Origin: Crocinitomicaceae bacterium
GTDB taxonomy: Bacteria; Bacteroidota; Bacteroidia; Flavobacteriales_D; Crocinitomicaceae
Direction of reading: 5' to 3'
Assembly (NCBI GenBank): GCA_011522905.1
Contig: WTIB01000034.1
Coordinates: forward strand, 7,344 to 13,642
DNA: 6,299 nucleotides
The translations under genes were made by a program, and so were the position numbers. Each line of letters opens with the position of its first letter. Within the stretch, counting starts at the first letter, position 1. Of the stretch, positions 1 to 5,812 are shown one piece after another. Below the pieces are notes generated by a model. That model saw only the letters and a program-made list of their open reading frames with translations, was not told where the DNA came from and did no database searches.

Positions 1-56
1 CAGCGAAAAAGCCTGCTGCGAAAAAAGAAGCTGCAGAAACTGAAGAAGGAAAATAA
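1..56 (+). CDS. rpsB: 30S ribosomal protein S2, C-terminal tail (partial, 5' end outside window)
   Basis: An open frame enters from the window edge (first full codon at 3) and ends at TAA 54-56. It encodes AKKPAAKKEAAETEEGK, an Ala/Lys/Glu-rich, low-complexity and highly charged tail. No folded domain is visible, so the call rests on two things: such charged extensions are common at the C-terminus of S2 in Bacteroidota, and rpsB directly precedes tsf in most bacteria. S2 is a late-assembling small-subunit protein on the 30S body-head junction. The stop lies 27 bp before tsf with no hairpin between them, so the two are probably cotranscribed. Another ribosomal or charged protein cannot be excluded from 17 residues alone. 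Confidence 0.8.
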   Translation, partial: AKKPAAKKEAAETEEGK

Positions 57-83
57 TTACTAAAATCAATAAATTAAATTAAA

Positions 84-914
84 ATGGCTATAACAGCTTC
101 AGAAGTAAATAAACTTCGTCAACAAACAGGAGCCGGAATGATGGATTGCAAGAATGCACTTGTCGAGGCTAATGGAGATTTCGAAGCAGCGGTTGATGTT
201 CTTAGAAAAAAAGGACAAAAAATTGCTGCAAAAAGAGGAGGAAATGATGCTAAAGAAGGAGTAATTATCGCGCAGTCAACAAGTGATTCAAAAGCAGGTG
301 TAATTGTCACCCTTAATTGCGAAACTGACTTTGTTGCTAAGAATGATGGTTACGTGCAATTGGTACAATCCTTAGTTGATTTGGCACTTGACAAACTTCC
401 AAAATCATTGGACGAATTGAAAAGTTTAGCATACAATGAGAAACTATCTGTTGAAGAAAAAATTACTGAACAAATAGGAATCATTGGAGAAAAACTTGAT
501 TTATCTGCCTACGCCCTTGTTGAATCAGAAAAGGTGGTTGCCTACAATCACCCTGGTAATCAATTGGCAACGTTGGTAGCACTAAATATCAATTCTGACC
601 TTGCCGAAGATGCAGGAAAACAAGTTGCAATGCAAGTAGCGGCAATGAATCCTATAGCGGTCAACAAAGATGGAATTGATGCTCAAACTATTGAGAGAGA
701 AATCGAGGTTGGAAAAGATCAGGCTATTCAGGAAGGGAAACCAGCTGAAATGGCAGAAAAAATTGCAATGGGAAGGCTCAATAAATTCTTCAAAGAAAAT
801 ACCTTACTGAGTCAGCAGTTTGTTAGAGACAATAAACAAACAGTAGAACAATTTTTAAATACAACTGAAAACGGTCTCACCGTTTCAGAGTTTAAGAGAT
901 TCTCTTTAAGTTAA
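84..914 (+). CDS. tsf: Translation elongation factor Ts
   Basis: EF-Ts is the cytoplasmic guanine-nucleotide exchange factor that releases GDP from EF-Tu during elongation. The 276-residue product is close to the family length (E. coli 283). The N-terminal UBA-like module covers about residues 1-52 and contains the signature TGAGMMDCKNAL (15-26) and RKKGQKIAAKR (41-51). The core follows with NCETDFVAKND (78-88); its TDFV motif (81-84) is the segment that inserts into EF-Tu and disturbs the magnesium/nucleotide site. The C-terminal part has the usual helical stretch (GRLNKFFKENTLL, then FVRDNKQTVEQFL). The ATG at 84 gives the normal MAITASEVNKLR start. It has an A/T-rich leader and no Shine-Dalgarno sequence, as is usual in Bacteroidota. 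It lies 27 bp after rpsB and is followed at once by a strong terminator. No anomalies are seen. Confidence 0.97.
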   Translation: MAITASEVNKLRQQTGAGMMDCKNALVEANGDFEAAVDVLRKKGQKIAAKRGGNDAKEGVIIAQSTSDSKAGVIVTLNCETDFVAKNDGYVQLVQSLVDLALDKLPKSLDELKSLAYNEKLSVEEKITEQIGIIGEKLDLSAYALVESEKVVAYNHPGNQLATLVALNINSDLAEDAGKQVAMQVAAMNPIAVNKDGIDAQTIEREIEVGKDQAIQEGKPAEMAEKIAMGRLNKFFKENTLLSQQFVRDNKQTVEQFLNTTENGLTVSEFKRFSLS

Positions 915-915
915 C

Positions 916-945
916 AAAAAGCTATCTTCGGATAGCTTTTTTTTT
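916..945 (+). terminator. Intrinsic terminator of the rpsB-tsf unit
   Basis: A perfect 6 bp stem GCTATC/GATAGC (921-926 and 931-936) closes a TTCG loop (927-930) in the extra-stable C(UUCG)G context. The stem can extend through AAAAA (916-920) pairing with the first Ts of a nine-T run (937-945). It begins one base after the tsf stop codon. The A-tract would let the hairpin work in reverse as well, but no gene reads in from the right here. Confidence 0.93.
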
Positions 946-976
946 GACTATTCCTTTCTTGGATAGTTGATTTGGC

Positions 977-984
977 TATATTTG
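977..984 (+). promoter_or_regulatory. Candidate -7 element of the pyrH-frr promoter (TATATTTG)
   Basis: TATATTTG is an exact match to the Bacteroidota primary-sigma -7 consensus TAnnTTTG. It sits 15 bp before the pyrH ATG and 31 bp after the tsf terminator, where a new promoter is expected. The -33 element is poor: the nearest upstream TTG triplets (959-961 and 944-946) leave spacers of 15 and 30 bp rather than the usual 17-23 or so. If it is used, the 5' leader would be only about ten nucleotides long. Confidence 0.55.
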
Positions 985-999
985 TTCAAGCAAATTTCT

Positions 1000-1707
1000 A
1001 TGAAATATAAAAGAATATTACTCAAGCTTAGTGGCGAATCCCTCATGGGAACAAAGCAGTTCGGAATCGATAATCAGCGAATCAGTTCGTATGCAGAGCA
1101 AATAAAAAAAATTCATCAATCCGGACATGAAATTGCCATAGTCATAGGAGGGGGTAATATTTTCAGAGGAGTTCAGGCAGAGCAAGGAGGAATGGATAGA
1201 ACTCATGGAGATTATATGGGTATGTTGGCTACAATGATCAACTCAATGGCCTTGCAAGCAGCACTTGAGTCCCATGGAGTTAAAACAAGATTGCAGTCTG
1301 CCATTGAAATGAAAGAAATTGCAGAGCCTTTTATTCGAAGAAAAGCTGTGAGGCATTTGGAGAAAGGTAGGGTTGTTATTTTTGGTGCAGGGACGGGAAA
1401 TCCATTTTTCACAACTGATTCTGCAGCTTCACTTAGAGCCATCGAAATTAATGCAGATGTGATTTTAAAAGGAACTCGAGTTGATGGAATTTATTCAGCA
1501 GATCCTGAAAAAGACACTTCAGCCACAAAATATGATACCATCACATTTGATGAAGTTTACAAGCTCGGATTGAATGTAATGGACCTAACTGCTTTTACCT
1601 TATGTAAAGAAAATAATTTGCCCATTGTTGTTTTTGATATGGACACAGTTGGTAATTTGGAAAAAGTTTTGGCAGATAAAAATATCGGAACTTTAGTATC
1701 TAATTAA
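1000..1707 (+). CDS. pyrH: Uridylate (UMP) kinase
   Basis: PyrH phosphorylates UMP to UDP with ATP in pyrimidine nucleotide synthesis; it belongs to the amino-acid-kinase fold and is normally a GTP/UTP-regulated cytoplasmic hexamer. Motifs in order are KLSGE (9-13, phosphate-binding), GGGNIFRG (50-57, glycine-rich loop), DRTHGDYMGMLAT (66-78, UMP-binding helix), GTGNPFFTTD (131-140) and KGTRVDGIYSADP (157-169, nucleotide site). The start is placed at ATG 1000, giving MKYKRILLKLSGES and 235 residues, which matches the family length. The frame stays open upstream to an ATG at 967, but that would add 11 hydrophobic residues absent from the family and would overlap the TATATTTG promoter element. 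It lies 10 bp before frr, so the two are probably cotranscribed. All key motifs are present. Confidence 0.97.
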   Translation: MKYKRILLKLSGESLMGTKQFGIDNQRISSYAEQIKKIHQSGHEIAIVIGGGNIFRGVQAEQGGMDRTHGDYMGMLATMINSMALQAALESHGVKTRLQSAIEMKEIAEPFIRRKAVRHLEKGRVVIFGAGTGNPFFTTDSAASLRAIEINADVILKGTRVDGIYSADPEKDTSATKYDTITFDEVYKLGLNVMDLTAFTLCKENNLPIVVFDMDTVGNLEKVLADKNIGTLVSN

Positions 1708-1717
1708 TAAGATTATT

Positions 1718-2281
1718 ATGATAGAAGAGTTAAATATGATTTACGATGAACTGACTTCATCAAATGTGAAAAAGATTGAACACTTTGAAACAGAATTGTC
1801 AAAAATCAGAGCAGGTAAAGCTTCGCCATCAATGCTTTCTGGTGTCATGGTTGAATATTATGAAGCAATGACTCCACTACAACAGGTCGCAAATGTCAGT
1901 GTAATGGACGCCAGAACGCTTATTGTTCAGCCTTGGGAAAAATCGGTACTTAACGATATCGCAAAGGGTATTATCGATGCTAATCTAGGTCTTAACCCTC
2001 AAAATAACGGAGAACAGCTCATTATTTCTGTTCCACCACTTACGGAAGAAAGAAGAAGAGATTTAGTAAAAAAGGCAAAGGCTGAATCAGAAAATGCAAA
2101 AATCGGACTCAGAAATAATCGTAAGGATGCTTTAGATATGATTAAAGAACTTAAAAATGATGGTCTTTCGGAAGACATGATGAAAGACGCTGAAAACGAA
2201 GTTCAAAACATCACAAATGAATTTTCTAATAAAATAGATGAATTCTTAAGCGTTAAAGAAAAAGATATTATGACCGTTTAG
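1718..2281 (+). CDS. frr: Ribosome recycling factor
   Basis: RRF acts with EF-G to split post-termination ribosomes into subunits. The protein has 187 residues (family about 185). It begins with a helical segment leading to LSKIRAGKASPSML (27-40, the conserved R-x-G-K/R-A-S/T-P block). Domain II follows, with TPLQQVANVSVMDARTLIVQPWE (52-74). Next are GLNPQNNG (91-98) and VPPLTEERRRDLVK (105-118), then the long C-terminal helix with GLRNNRKDA (130-138), where R132 corresponds to the functionally important arginine of E. coli RRF. ATG 1718 is preferred over the internal ATG at 1736 because the first helix would otherwise be shortened. It follows pyrH by 10 bp. Its TAG stop lies 8 bp from the stop codon of the convergent hppD, with no terminator in the gap. 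Confidence 0.97.
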   Translation: MIEELNMIYDELTSSNVKKIEHFETELSKIRAGKASPSMLSGVMVEYYEAMTPLQQVANVSVMDARTLIVQPWEKSVLNDIAKGIIDANLGLNPQNNGEQLIISVPPLTEERRRDLVKKAKAESENAKIGLRNNRKDALDMIKELKNDGLSEDMMKDAENEVQNITNEFSNKIDEFLSVKEKDIMTV

Positions 2282-2292
2282 TTTGAAAACTA
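2279..2292. repeat. 14 bp inverted repeat spanning both stop codons of frr and hppD
   Basis: TAGTTT (2279-2284) and AAACTA (2287-2292) are perfect inverted arms around a GA dinucleotide. The left arm begins with the TAG stop of frr, and the right arm is the complement of the TAG stop of hppD, so the convergent gene ends are mirror images. The two-base loop and A/T-rich arms make it a poor transcription terminator; no other hairpin occupies the 8 bp gap. Confidence 0.6.
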
Positions 2293-3447
2293 TAAGGTTC
2301 CTCTATTTTCTTGTTCTCTCTCAATTGATTCGAAAAGCGCCTTAAAATTTCCTGCACCGAATCCTCTTGCTCCCATTCGTTGAATGATTTCAAAAAACAA
2401 TGTTGGTCGATCTTCAATAGGCTTGGTAAATATTTGCAATAAATACCCTTCCTCATCGGCATCAATCATTATACCCAGTCCTTTCAAAGTTTCAATATCT
2501 TCTTTCAGTTCATGATTATGCTCCTCCAAACGTACAGGAACAGATTTATAATATTCATCCGGAGGTGTACTTAAAAATTCCACTCCCCTTTTTCTCATCT
2601 CAGTTACTGTTTTGATGATATCATTCGTGGCTACTGCGATGTGCTGAACACCTGGACCTTCATAGAAATCAAGGTACTCTTCGATTTGAGATTTTTTCTT
2701 CCCTTCAGCCGGTTCGTTAATTGGAAATTTAATACGACCATTTCCATTACTCATCACTTTACTCATTAAGGCTGAATATTCCGTATGAATTTGTTTATCA
2801 TCAAAAGATAAAAAGTTCTCAAAGCCCATAACGTCCTCGTACCATTTTACCCAAATATCCATTTCTCCCCAACCAACATTTCCAACCATGTGATCGATAT
2901 ACTTCAAACCAACAGACTCAGGTTTATAATCTGACTCCCATTTCTGAAAACCTGGCATAAAAGTCCCTGTATAATTTTTTCTTTCAACAAAAACATGCAC
3001 CGTTTCGCCGTATGTATATATACCGGAACGCACAATTTCCCCATGTTCATCCTTTTCAACGGTTGGTTCCATATACGACTTTGCTCCTCTCGAAATGGTC
3101 TCTTGATATGCTTTTCTAGCATCATCAACCCATAAAGCAACCACTTTTACCCCATCACCATGTTTTACGATATGATCGTTGATTGGCGATTTTGAATTTA
3201 ATGGTGTTGTTAAAACCAAGCGAATCTTATCTTGCTTCAGTACATATGACACGTGATCCTTGCTACCAGTTTCTAAGCCTTTATAGGCATATGATTGAAA
3301 TCCAAAAGCAGTCTTGTAAAAATGGGCTGCCTGCTTGGCATTACCCACATAAAATTCGACATAATCAGTACCTAATAATGGTAAAAAATCTTGAGCTCCT
3401 TCAAAGATTTTTTCAAGACCATAATCAACATTTTTAACTTCTTTCAT
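2290..3447 (-). CDS. hppD: 4-hydroxyphenylpyruvate dioxygenase
   Basis: HPPD uses non-haem Fe(II) and O2 to convert 4-hydroxyphenylpyruvate to homogentisate with loss of CO2, the second step of tyrosine breakdown. The 385-residue product has the two-domain vicinal-oxygen-chelate layout: a non-catalytic N-domain (about 25-155, starting TDYVEFYVGNAKQAAHFY) and a catalytic C-domain (about 183-375). The three iron ligands can be assigned from family motifs: H186 in YIDHMVGNV, H269 in GVQHIAVATNDI and E353 in LFFEIIQR. The substrate-side signature GYLLQIFTKP (334-343) and the C-terminal gate helix GFGAGNFKALFE (362-373) are intact. It starts 13 bp after the hmgA stop, so it is the distal gene of a two-gene operon whose enzymes act in sequence. 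No tyrosine aminotransferase or fumarylacetoacetase is in the window. The symbol hpd is also used. Confidence 0.96.
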   Translation of the reverse strand: MKEVKNVDYGLEKIFEGAQDFLPLLGTDYVEFYVGNAKQAAHFYKTAFGFQSYAYKGLETGSKDHVSYVLKQDKIRLVLTTPLNSKSPINDHIVKHGDGVKVVALWVDDARKAYQETISRGAKSYMEPTVEKDEHGEIVRSGIYTYGETVHVFVERKNYTGTFMPGFQKWESDYKPESVGLKYIDHMVGNVGWGEMDIWVKWYEDVMGFENFLSFDDKQIHTEYSALMSKVMSNGNGRIKFPINEPAEGKKKSQIEEYLDFYEGPGVQHIAVATNDIIKTVTEMRKRGVEFLSTPPDEYYKSVPVRLEEHNHELKEDIETLKGLGIMIDADEEGYLLQIFTKPIEDRPTLFFEIIQRMGARGFGAGNFKALFESIEREQENRGTL

Positions 3448-3460
3448 TGTTTTATTCTAA

Positions 3461-4618
3461 TTAATGTATCCAAGATTTGTAATAATCTTTTACTTCTATT
3501 TCTACTGCTTGTTTAGTGAGTTTTAGTGGCTTAAATGTATCCACCATAACCGCAAGCTCTTCTGTTTTTGTTTTACCAATACTTCTTTCATAAGCTCCCG
3601 GATGAGGCCCATGTGGTATACCTGACGGATGCAATGTAATTTGCCCTTTGGATATATCATTTCGACTCATAAAATCTCCATCAACATAATACAAAACTTC
3701 ATCTGAATCAATATTGCTGTGATTATATGGAGCAGGAATAGCTTCAGGGTGATAGTCGTATAATCGTGGGCAAAATGAACATATTACAAATGCCGAAGTT
3801 TCGAATGTTTGATGAACTGGAGGTGGCTGATGAACTCTTCCTGTTATAGGTTCAAAATCATGAATTGAGAAAGCATATGGATAATTGTATCCATCCCACC
3901 CTATTACATCAAACGGATGTGAGGCATAACTATAATCGTATAATATTCCTTCCTTTTTTATTTTAACAATGAATTCACCCTTTTCATCATGGGTCTCTAA
4001 TCCTTCAGGCGTTCTTAAATCTCTTTCGCAAAATGGCGAATGTTCAAGTAGTTGTCCAAACCAATTCCTATATCTTTTTGGTGTATATATCGGATGTCTG
4101 GATTCAATAATAAAATGTCGGTTATTCACATTTTCAAAACTCATTTGGTAAATCATTCCCCGAGGAATCACAAGGTAATCACCATATGAAAAATCAATAT
4201 TTCCTACCTGAGTTCTTAATTTCCCTTTTCCTTCATGAATAAAAATGACCTCATCAGCGTCAACATTCTTATAAAAATAATTCTCAGTAAGATTTGTCGG
4301 CCTTGATAGATGTAAAGTCACATCACTATTCGTTAGCACAGGAATTCTTGAATCGATTAAATCGTTTATTTCAGGTACATCAAAACCCTTAAATGCACGC
4401 ATTTGCATGTTTTTATCAACTTCAATCACAGGACTAATATCCTTTTTCCCTAAAATCTCATTGACCTTTGTTGGTGGCTGAAGATGATACAACAAAGACG
4501 ACATCCCATCAAAACCAATTGTACCGAATAATTGCTCGTGGTACAATTCTCCATTTGGCTGTCTAAAAACTGTATGTCTTTTGTGAGGGATTTTTCCCAA
4601 ATGACGATAGAATGGCAT
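3461..4618 (-). CDS. hmgA: Homogentisate 1,2-dioxygenase, compact type
   Basis: This enzyme opens the ring of homogentisate with O2 and Fe(II) to give maleylacetoacetate, directly after the HPPD step. The 385-residue protein starts MPFYRHLGKIPHKRHTVFRQ and shows two cupin-like halves: DADEVIFIHEGKGKLRTQ (120-137) with GDYLVIPRG (146-154), then DSDEVLYYVDGDFMSR (304-319) with LHPSGIPHGPHPG (329-341). By alignment by eye to human HGD, the iron ligands are H300, E307 and H336 (human H335, E341, H371), H330 matches H365, and H253 in SIHDF is the likely counterpart of the acid-base H292. It is shorter than the roughly 440-residue human and proteobacterial forms. The spacing between the first two ligands is one residue longer. 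It is the first gene of the hmgA-hppD operon and diverges from tdh. Confidence is high because of the motifs and the neighbouring hppD. Confidence 0.94.
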   Translation of the reverse strand: MPFYRHLGKIPHKRHTVFRQPNGELYHEQLFGTIGFDGMSSLLYHLQPPTKVNEILGKKDISPVIEVDKNMQMRAFKGFDVPEINDLIDSRIPVLTNSDVTLHLSRPTNLTENYFYKNVDADEVIFIHEGKGKLRTQVGNIDFSYGDYLVIPRGMIYQMSFENVNNRHFIIESRHPIYTPKRYRNWFGQLLEHSPFCERDLRTPEGLETHDEKGEFIVKIKKEGILYDYSYASHPFDVIGWDGYNYPYAFSIHDFEPITGRVHQPPPVHQTFETSAFVICSFCPRLYDYHPEAIPAPYNHSNIDSDEVLYYVDGDFMSRNDISKGQITLHPSGIPHGPHPGAYERSIGKTKTEELAVMVDTFKPLKLTKQAVEIEVKDYYKSWIH

Positions 4619-4648
4619 AGGAATCGATTTAAATATTTTCTGTGACTA

Positions 4649-4656
4649 CAAAATAA
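4649..4656 (-). promoter_or_regulatory. Weak candidate -7 element for the hmgA-hppD operon (TTATTTTG)
   Basis: Read on the - strand this is TTATTTTG, one mismatch from TAnnTTTG, and it lies 30 bp before the hmgA ATG. It is the best match between hmgA and the palindrome cluster, but it lacks a well-spaced -33 TTG. A mismatched promoter would suit an operon that needs an activator, though that is inference. Confidence 0.3.
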
Positions 4657-4660
4657 CAAT

Positions 4661-4705
4661 CAATTATTTAATAAAAAAATGACAATTGTCAGTTTTAAAT
4701 AATTG
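4661..4705. repeat. Nested inverted repeats in the hmgA/tdh divergent region (candidate shared operator)
   Basis: The inner element TGACAATTGTCA (4680-4691) is a perfect 12 bp palindrome. It is enclosed by perfect 11 bp inverted arms, CAATTATTTAA (4661-4671) and TTAAATAATTG (4695-4705). The spacers on the two sides differ (8 and 3 bp), so the two dyads are not concentric. It lies within the 134 bp between the divergent starts of hmgA (4618) and tdh (4753), between the candidate promoters of both. This is the expected place for a site bound by a dimeric regulator. No regulator gene is in the window, so its identity is unknown. Confidence 0.55.
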
Positions 4706-4730
4706 TTACCAAAAATTTGAATTCAAAGGT

Positions 4731-4738
4731 TAAATTTG
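4731..4738 (+). promoter_or_regulatory. Candidate -7 element of the tdh promoter (TAAATTTG)
   Basis: TAAATTTG matches TAnnTTTG exactly and ends 14 bp before the tdh ATG, nearly the same geometry as in front of pyrH. A TTG at 4703-4705 would give a 25 bp spacer, slightly long, and the TTTG at 4716-4719 is too close (11 bp). The palindrome TGACAATTGTCA lies about 40 bp upstream, in a position suited to an activator. Confidence 0.55.
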
Positions 4739-4752
4739 TAAAAAAATTTATC

Positions 4753-5688
4753 ATGTCAAAAATACTGGTTATCGGCTCAAGCGGTCAAATTGGAATAGAT
4801 TTAGTTTTAGAGCTCAGGCGAAGAAAAGGCGTGAACAATGTGATTGCCACAGACATTAAGGAACCATGTCCAACCTTGATTAGTGATGGTCCTTTTTACC
4901 AATTGGATGTTTTGGATAAAGAAAAACTTGAATGGCTTATTCAAGAGGAAAATATCACTGAAGTGTATCTACTTGCGGCCCTATTGTCCGCTATAGCCGA
5001 ACAAAAACCTCAAGCTGCATGGAAATTGAATATGGATGGTTTATTGAATATCCTAGAACTAGGAAAACAAAAAAAATTGAAGAAGATATTTTGGCCAAGC
5101 TCTATTGCTGTATTTGGTTCAAACTCTCCCAAATTAAATACACCCCAACATACCATTATGGAACCCAGTACCATCTATGGCATTTCAAAACTTGCTGGAG
5201 AAAGATGGTGCGAATATTATTTCAATAAATTCGGAGTTGACGTAAGAAGTATAAGGTATCCGGGTCTGATTTCATATAAGAGTAAACCAGGCGGAGGAAC
5301 AACGGATTATGCCATTGAAATTTTTGAAAAAGCCATAAATAAGGAGCTTTTTAATTGCTATTTAGAAAAAAATACGTTTTTACCAATGATGTACATGGAT
5401 GATGCGATTAGGGCAACAATTGAAATTATGGAAGCACCACCTGAAAAAATTAAGATTAGATCCTCATATAATATTGCAGGTACGAGTTTTTCACCAGAAG
5501 AAATAGCAACTGAAATAGAAAAGGAATTGGGACGAATTAACATAGCTTATAATCCTGACTTCAGACAAAATATTGCTGATTCGTGGCCTGATTCGATTGA
5601 GGATAAATACGCAAGAAATGATTGGGGATGGTCCGTTTTTTACGATTTACCGAAAATAATTAAAGAAATGATCAAAGGCATGTCATAG
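4753..5688 (+). CDS. tdh: NAD-dependent L-threonine 3-dehydrogenase, SDR (epimerase-like) type
   Basis: It oxidises L-threonine to 2-amino-3-oxobutyrate with NAD+; glycine C-acetyltransferase (Kbl, not in this window) would then give glycine and acetyl-CoA. The protein is an extended short-chain dehydrogenase resembling UDP-galactose epimerase, not the zinc-dependent E. coli-type Tdh. Visible are the Rossmann glycine motif GSSGQIG (8-14), acidic D34 at the end of strand 2 (NAD preference), YLLAALLSA (72-80), WPSSIAVFG (114-122), the catalytic YGISK (Y142, K146), RYPGLIS (168-174), GGGTTDYA (180-187) and the C-terminal DFRQNIADSWP (269-279). These blocks closely resemble my recollection of the Flavobacterium frigidimaris enzyme, including the length (311 residues). 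The start is ATG 4753; the frame extends upstream to a TTG at 4717, but that would add 12 non-family residues across the promoter element. Confidence 0.93.
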   Translation: MSKILVIGSSGQIGIDLVLELRRRKGVNNVIATDIKEPCPTLISDGPFYQLDVLDKEKLEWLIQEENITEVYLLAALLSAIAEQKPQAAWKLNMDGLLNILELGKQKKLKKIFWPSSIAVFGSNSPKLNTPQHTIMEPSTIYGISKLAGERWCEYYFNKFGVDVRSIRYPGLISYKSKPGGGTTDYAIEIFEKAINKELFNCYLEKNTFLPMMYMDDAIRATIEIMEAPPEKIKIRSSYNIAGTSFSPEEIATEIEKELGRINIAYNPDFRQNIADSWPDSIEDKYARNDWGWSVFYDLPKIIKEMIKGMS

Positions 5689-5721
5689 AAGGGATACAGA
5701 ATAAATTTACTACCTTTTTTT
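5687..5721 (+). terminator. Possible weak terminator after tdh
   Basis: AGAAGG (5687-5692) can pair with CCTTTT (5713-5718), including one G-U pair, around a 20-base loop, followed by more T residues to 5721. The stem overlaps the tdh stop codon and has only two G-C pairs, so it may not be functional. No better terminator is seen between tdh and the sigma factor gene. Confidence 0.25.
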
Positions 5722-5739
5722 ATGACTATTTTACATTTT

Positions 5740-5802
5740 GTTTAACTTTTTCTTTGTTTTGTTAAACATTTTTTGTTTAACTTTACATCGAATTAATTAA
5801 AC
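5740..5802. repeat. Two tandem copies of GTTTAA-N16-TTAAAC upstream of the sigma factor gene
   Basis: Unit 1 has GTTTAA at 5740-5745 and TTAAAC at 5762-5767. Unit 2 has GTTTAA at 5775-5780 and TTAAAC at 5797-5802. Each spacer is exactly 16 bp and begins CTTT, and the units are offset by 35 bp. The left half-sites sit in a longer identical direct repeat, TTTTGTTTAACTTT (5736-5749 and 5771-5784). In unit 2 the dyad extends to TTTTGTTTAA (5771-5780) and TTAAACAAAA (5797-5806). The second unit ends 10 bp before the sigma factor ATG. The A/T-rich setting raises the chance of coincidence, but the matching spacers argue against it. It may be an operator or a sigma-dependent promoter region; no exact TAnnTTTG is present here. 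Confidence 0.55.
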
Positions 5803-5812
5803 AAAATAAATC

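Noticed and set aside
967..999. Upstream in-frame ATG that would lengthen pyrH by 11 residues
   Set aside because: The added residues are not found in UMP kinases, and the segment contains the TATATTTG promoter element; ATG 1000 gives the family-typical start and length.
1212..1442. 76-codon - strand reading frame opposite pyrH
   Set aside because: It lies over the most conserved UMP kinase motifs and has no features of its own.
3183..3437. 84-codon + strand reading frame opposite hppD
   Set aside because: It is antisense to a conserved enzyme domain and has no recognisable motif or start signal; it is most likely a shadow of hppD codon usage.
4450..4659. 69-codon reading frame on the - strand overlapping the hmgA start
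   Set aside because: It lies in another frame over confidently assigned hmgA coding sequence, shows no recognisable motif and has no independent support.
4661..4705. Inverted repeat read as a bidirectional terminator
   Set aside because: It lies between two divergent gene starts, not between gene ends, and the arms are almost entirely A/T, so termination there would serve no purpose.
4717..4752. Upstream in-frame TTG start for tdh
   Set aside because: It would add 12 lysine-rich residues before the Rossmann strand and overlap the TAAATTTG element; ATG 4753 matches the family start.
4619..4752. Riboswitch or leader peptide between hmgA and tdh
   Set aside because: The leaders implied by the candidate promoters are about 10-25 nucleotides, too short for a riboswitch, and no tyrosine- or threonine-rich short frame is seen.
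5736..5806. CRISPR-like or mobile-element terminal repeats upstream of the sigma factor
   Set aside because: The repeats are only 14 bp direct or 6-10 bp inverted, in two copies, with no spacer diversity, cas genes, transposase or target duplication nearby; a regulatory role fits better.
5689..5812. Small gene or non-coding RNA in the tdh-sigma factor gap
   Set aside because: The 124 bp are very T-rich with no start codon followed by a convincing frame and no stable GC-containing structure; only the dyad repeats stand out.
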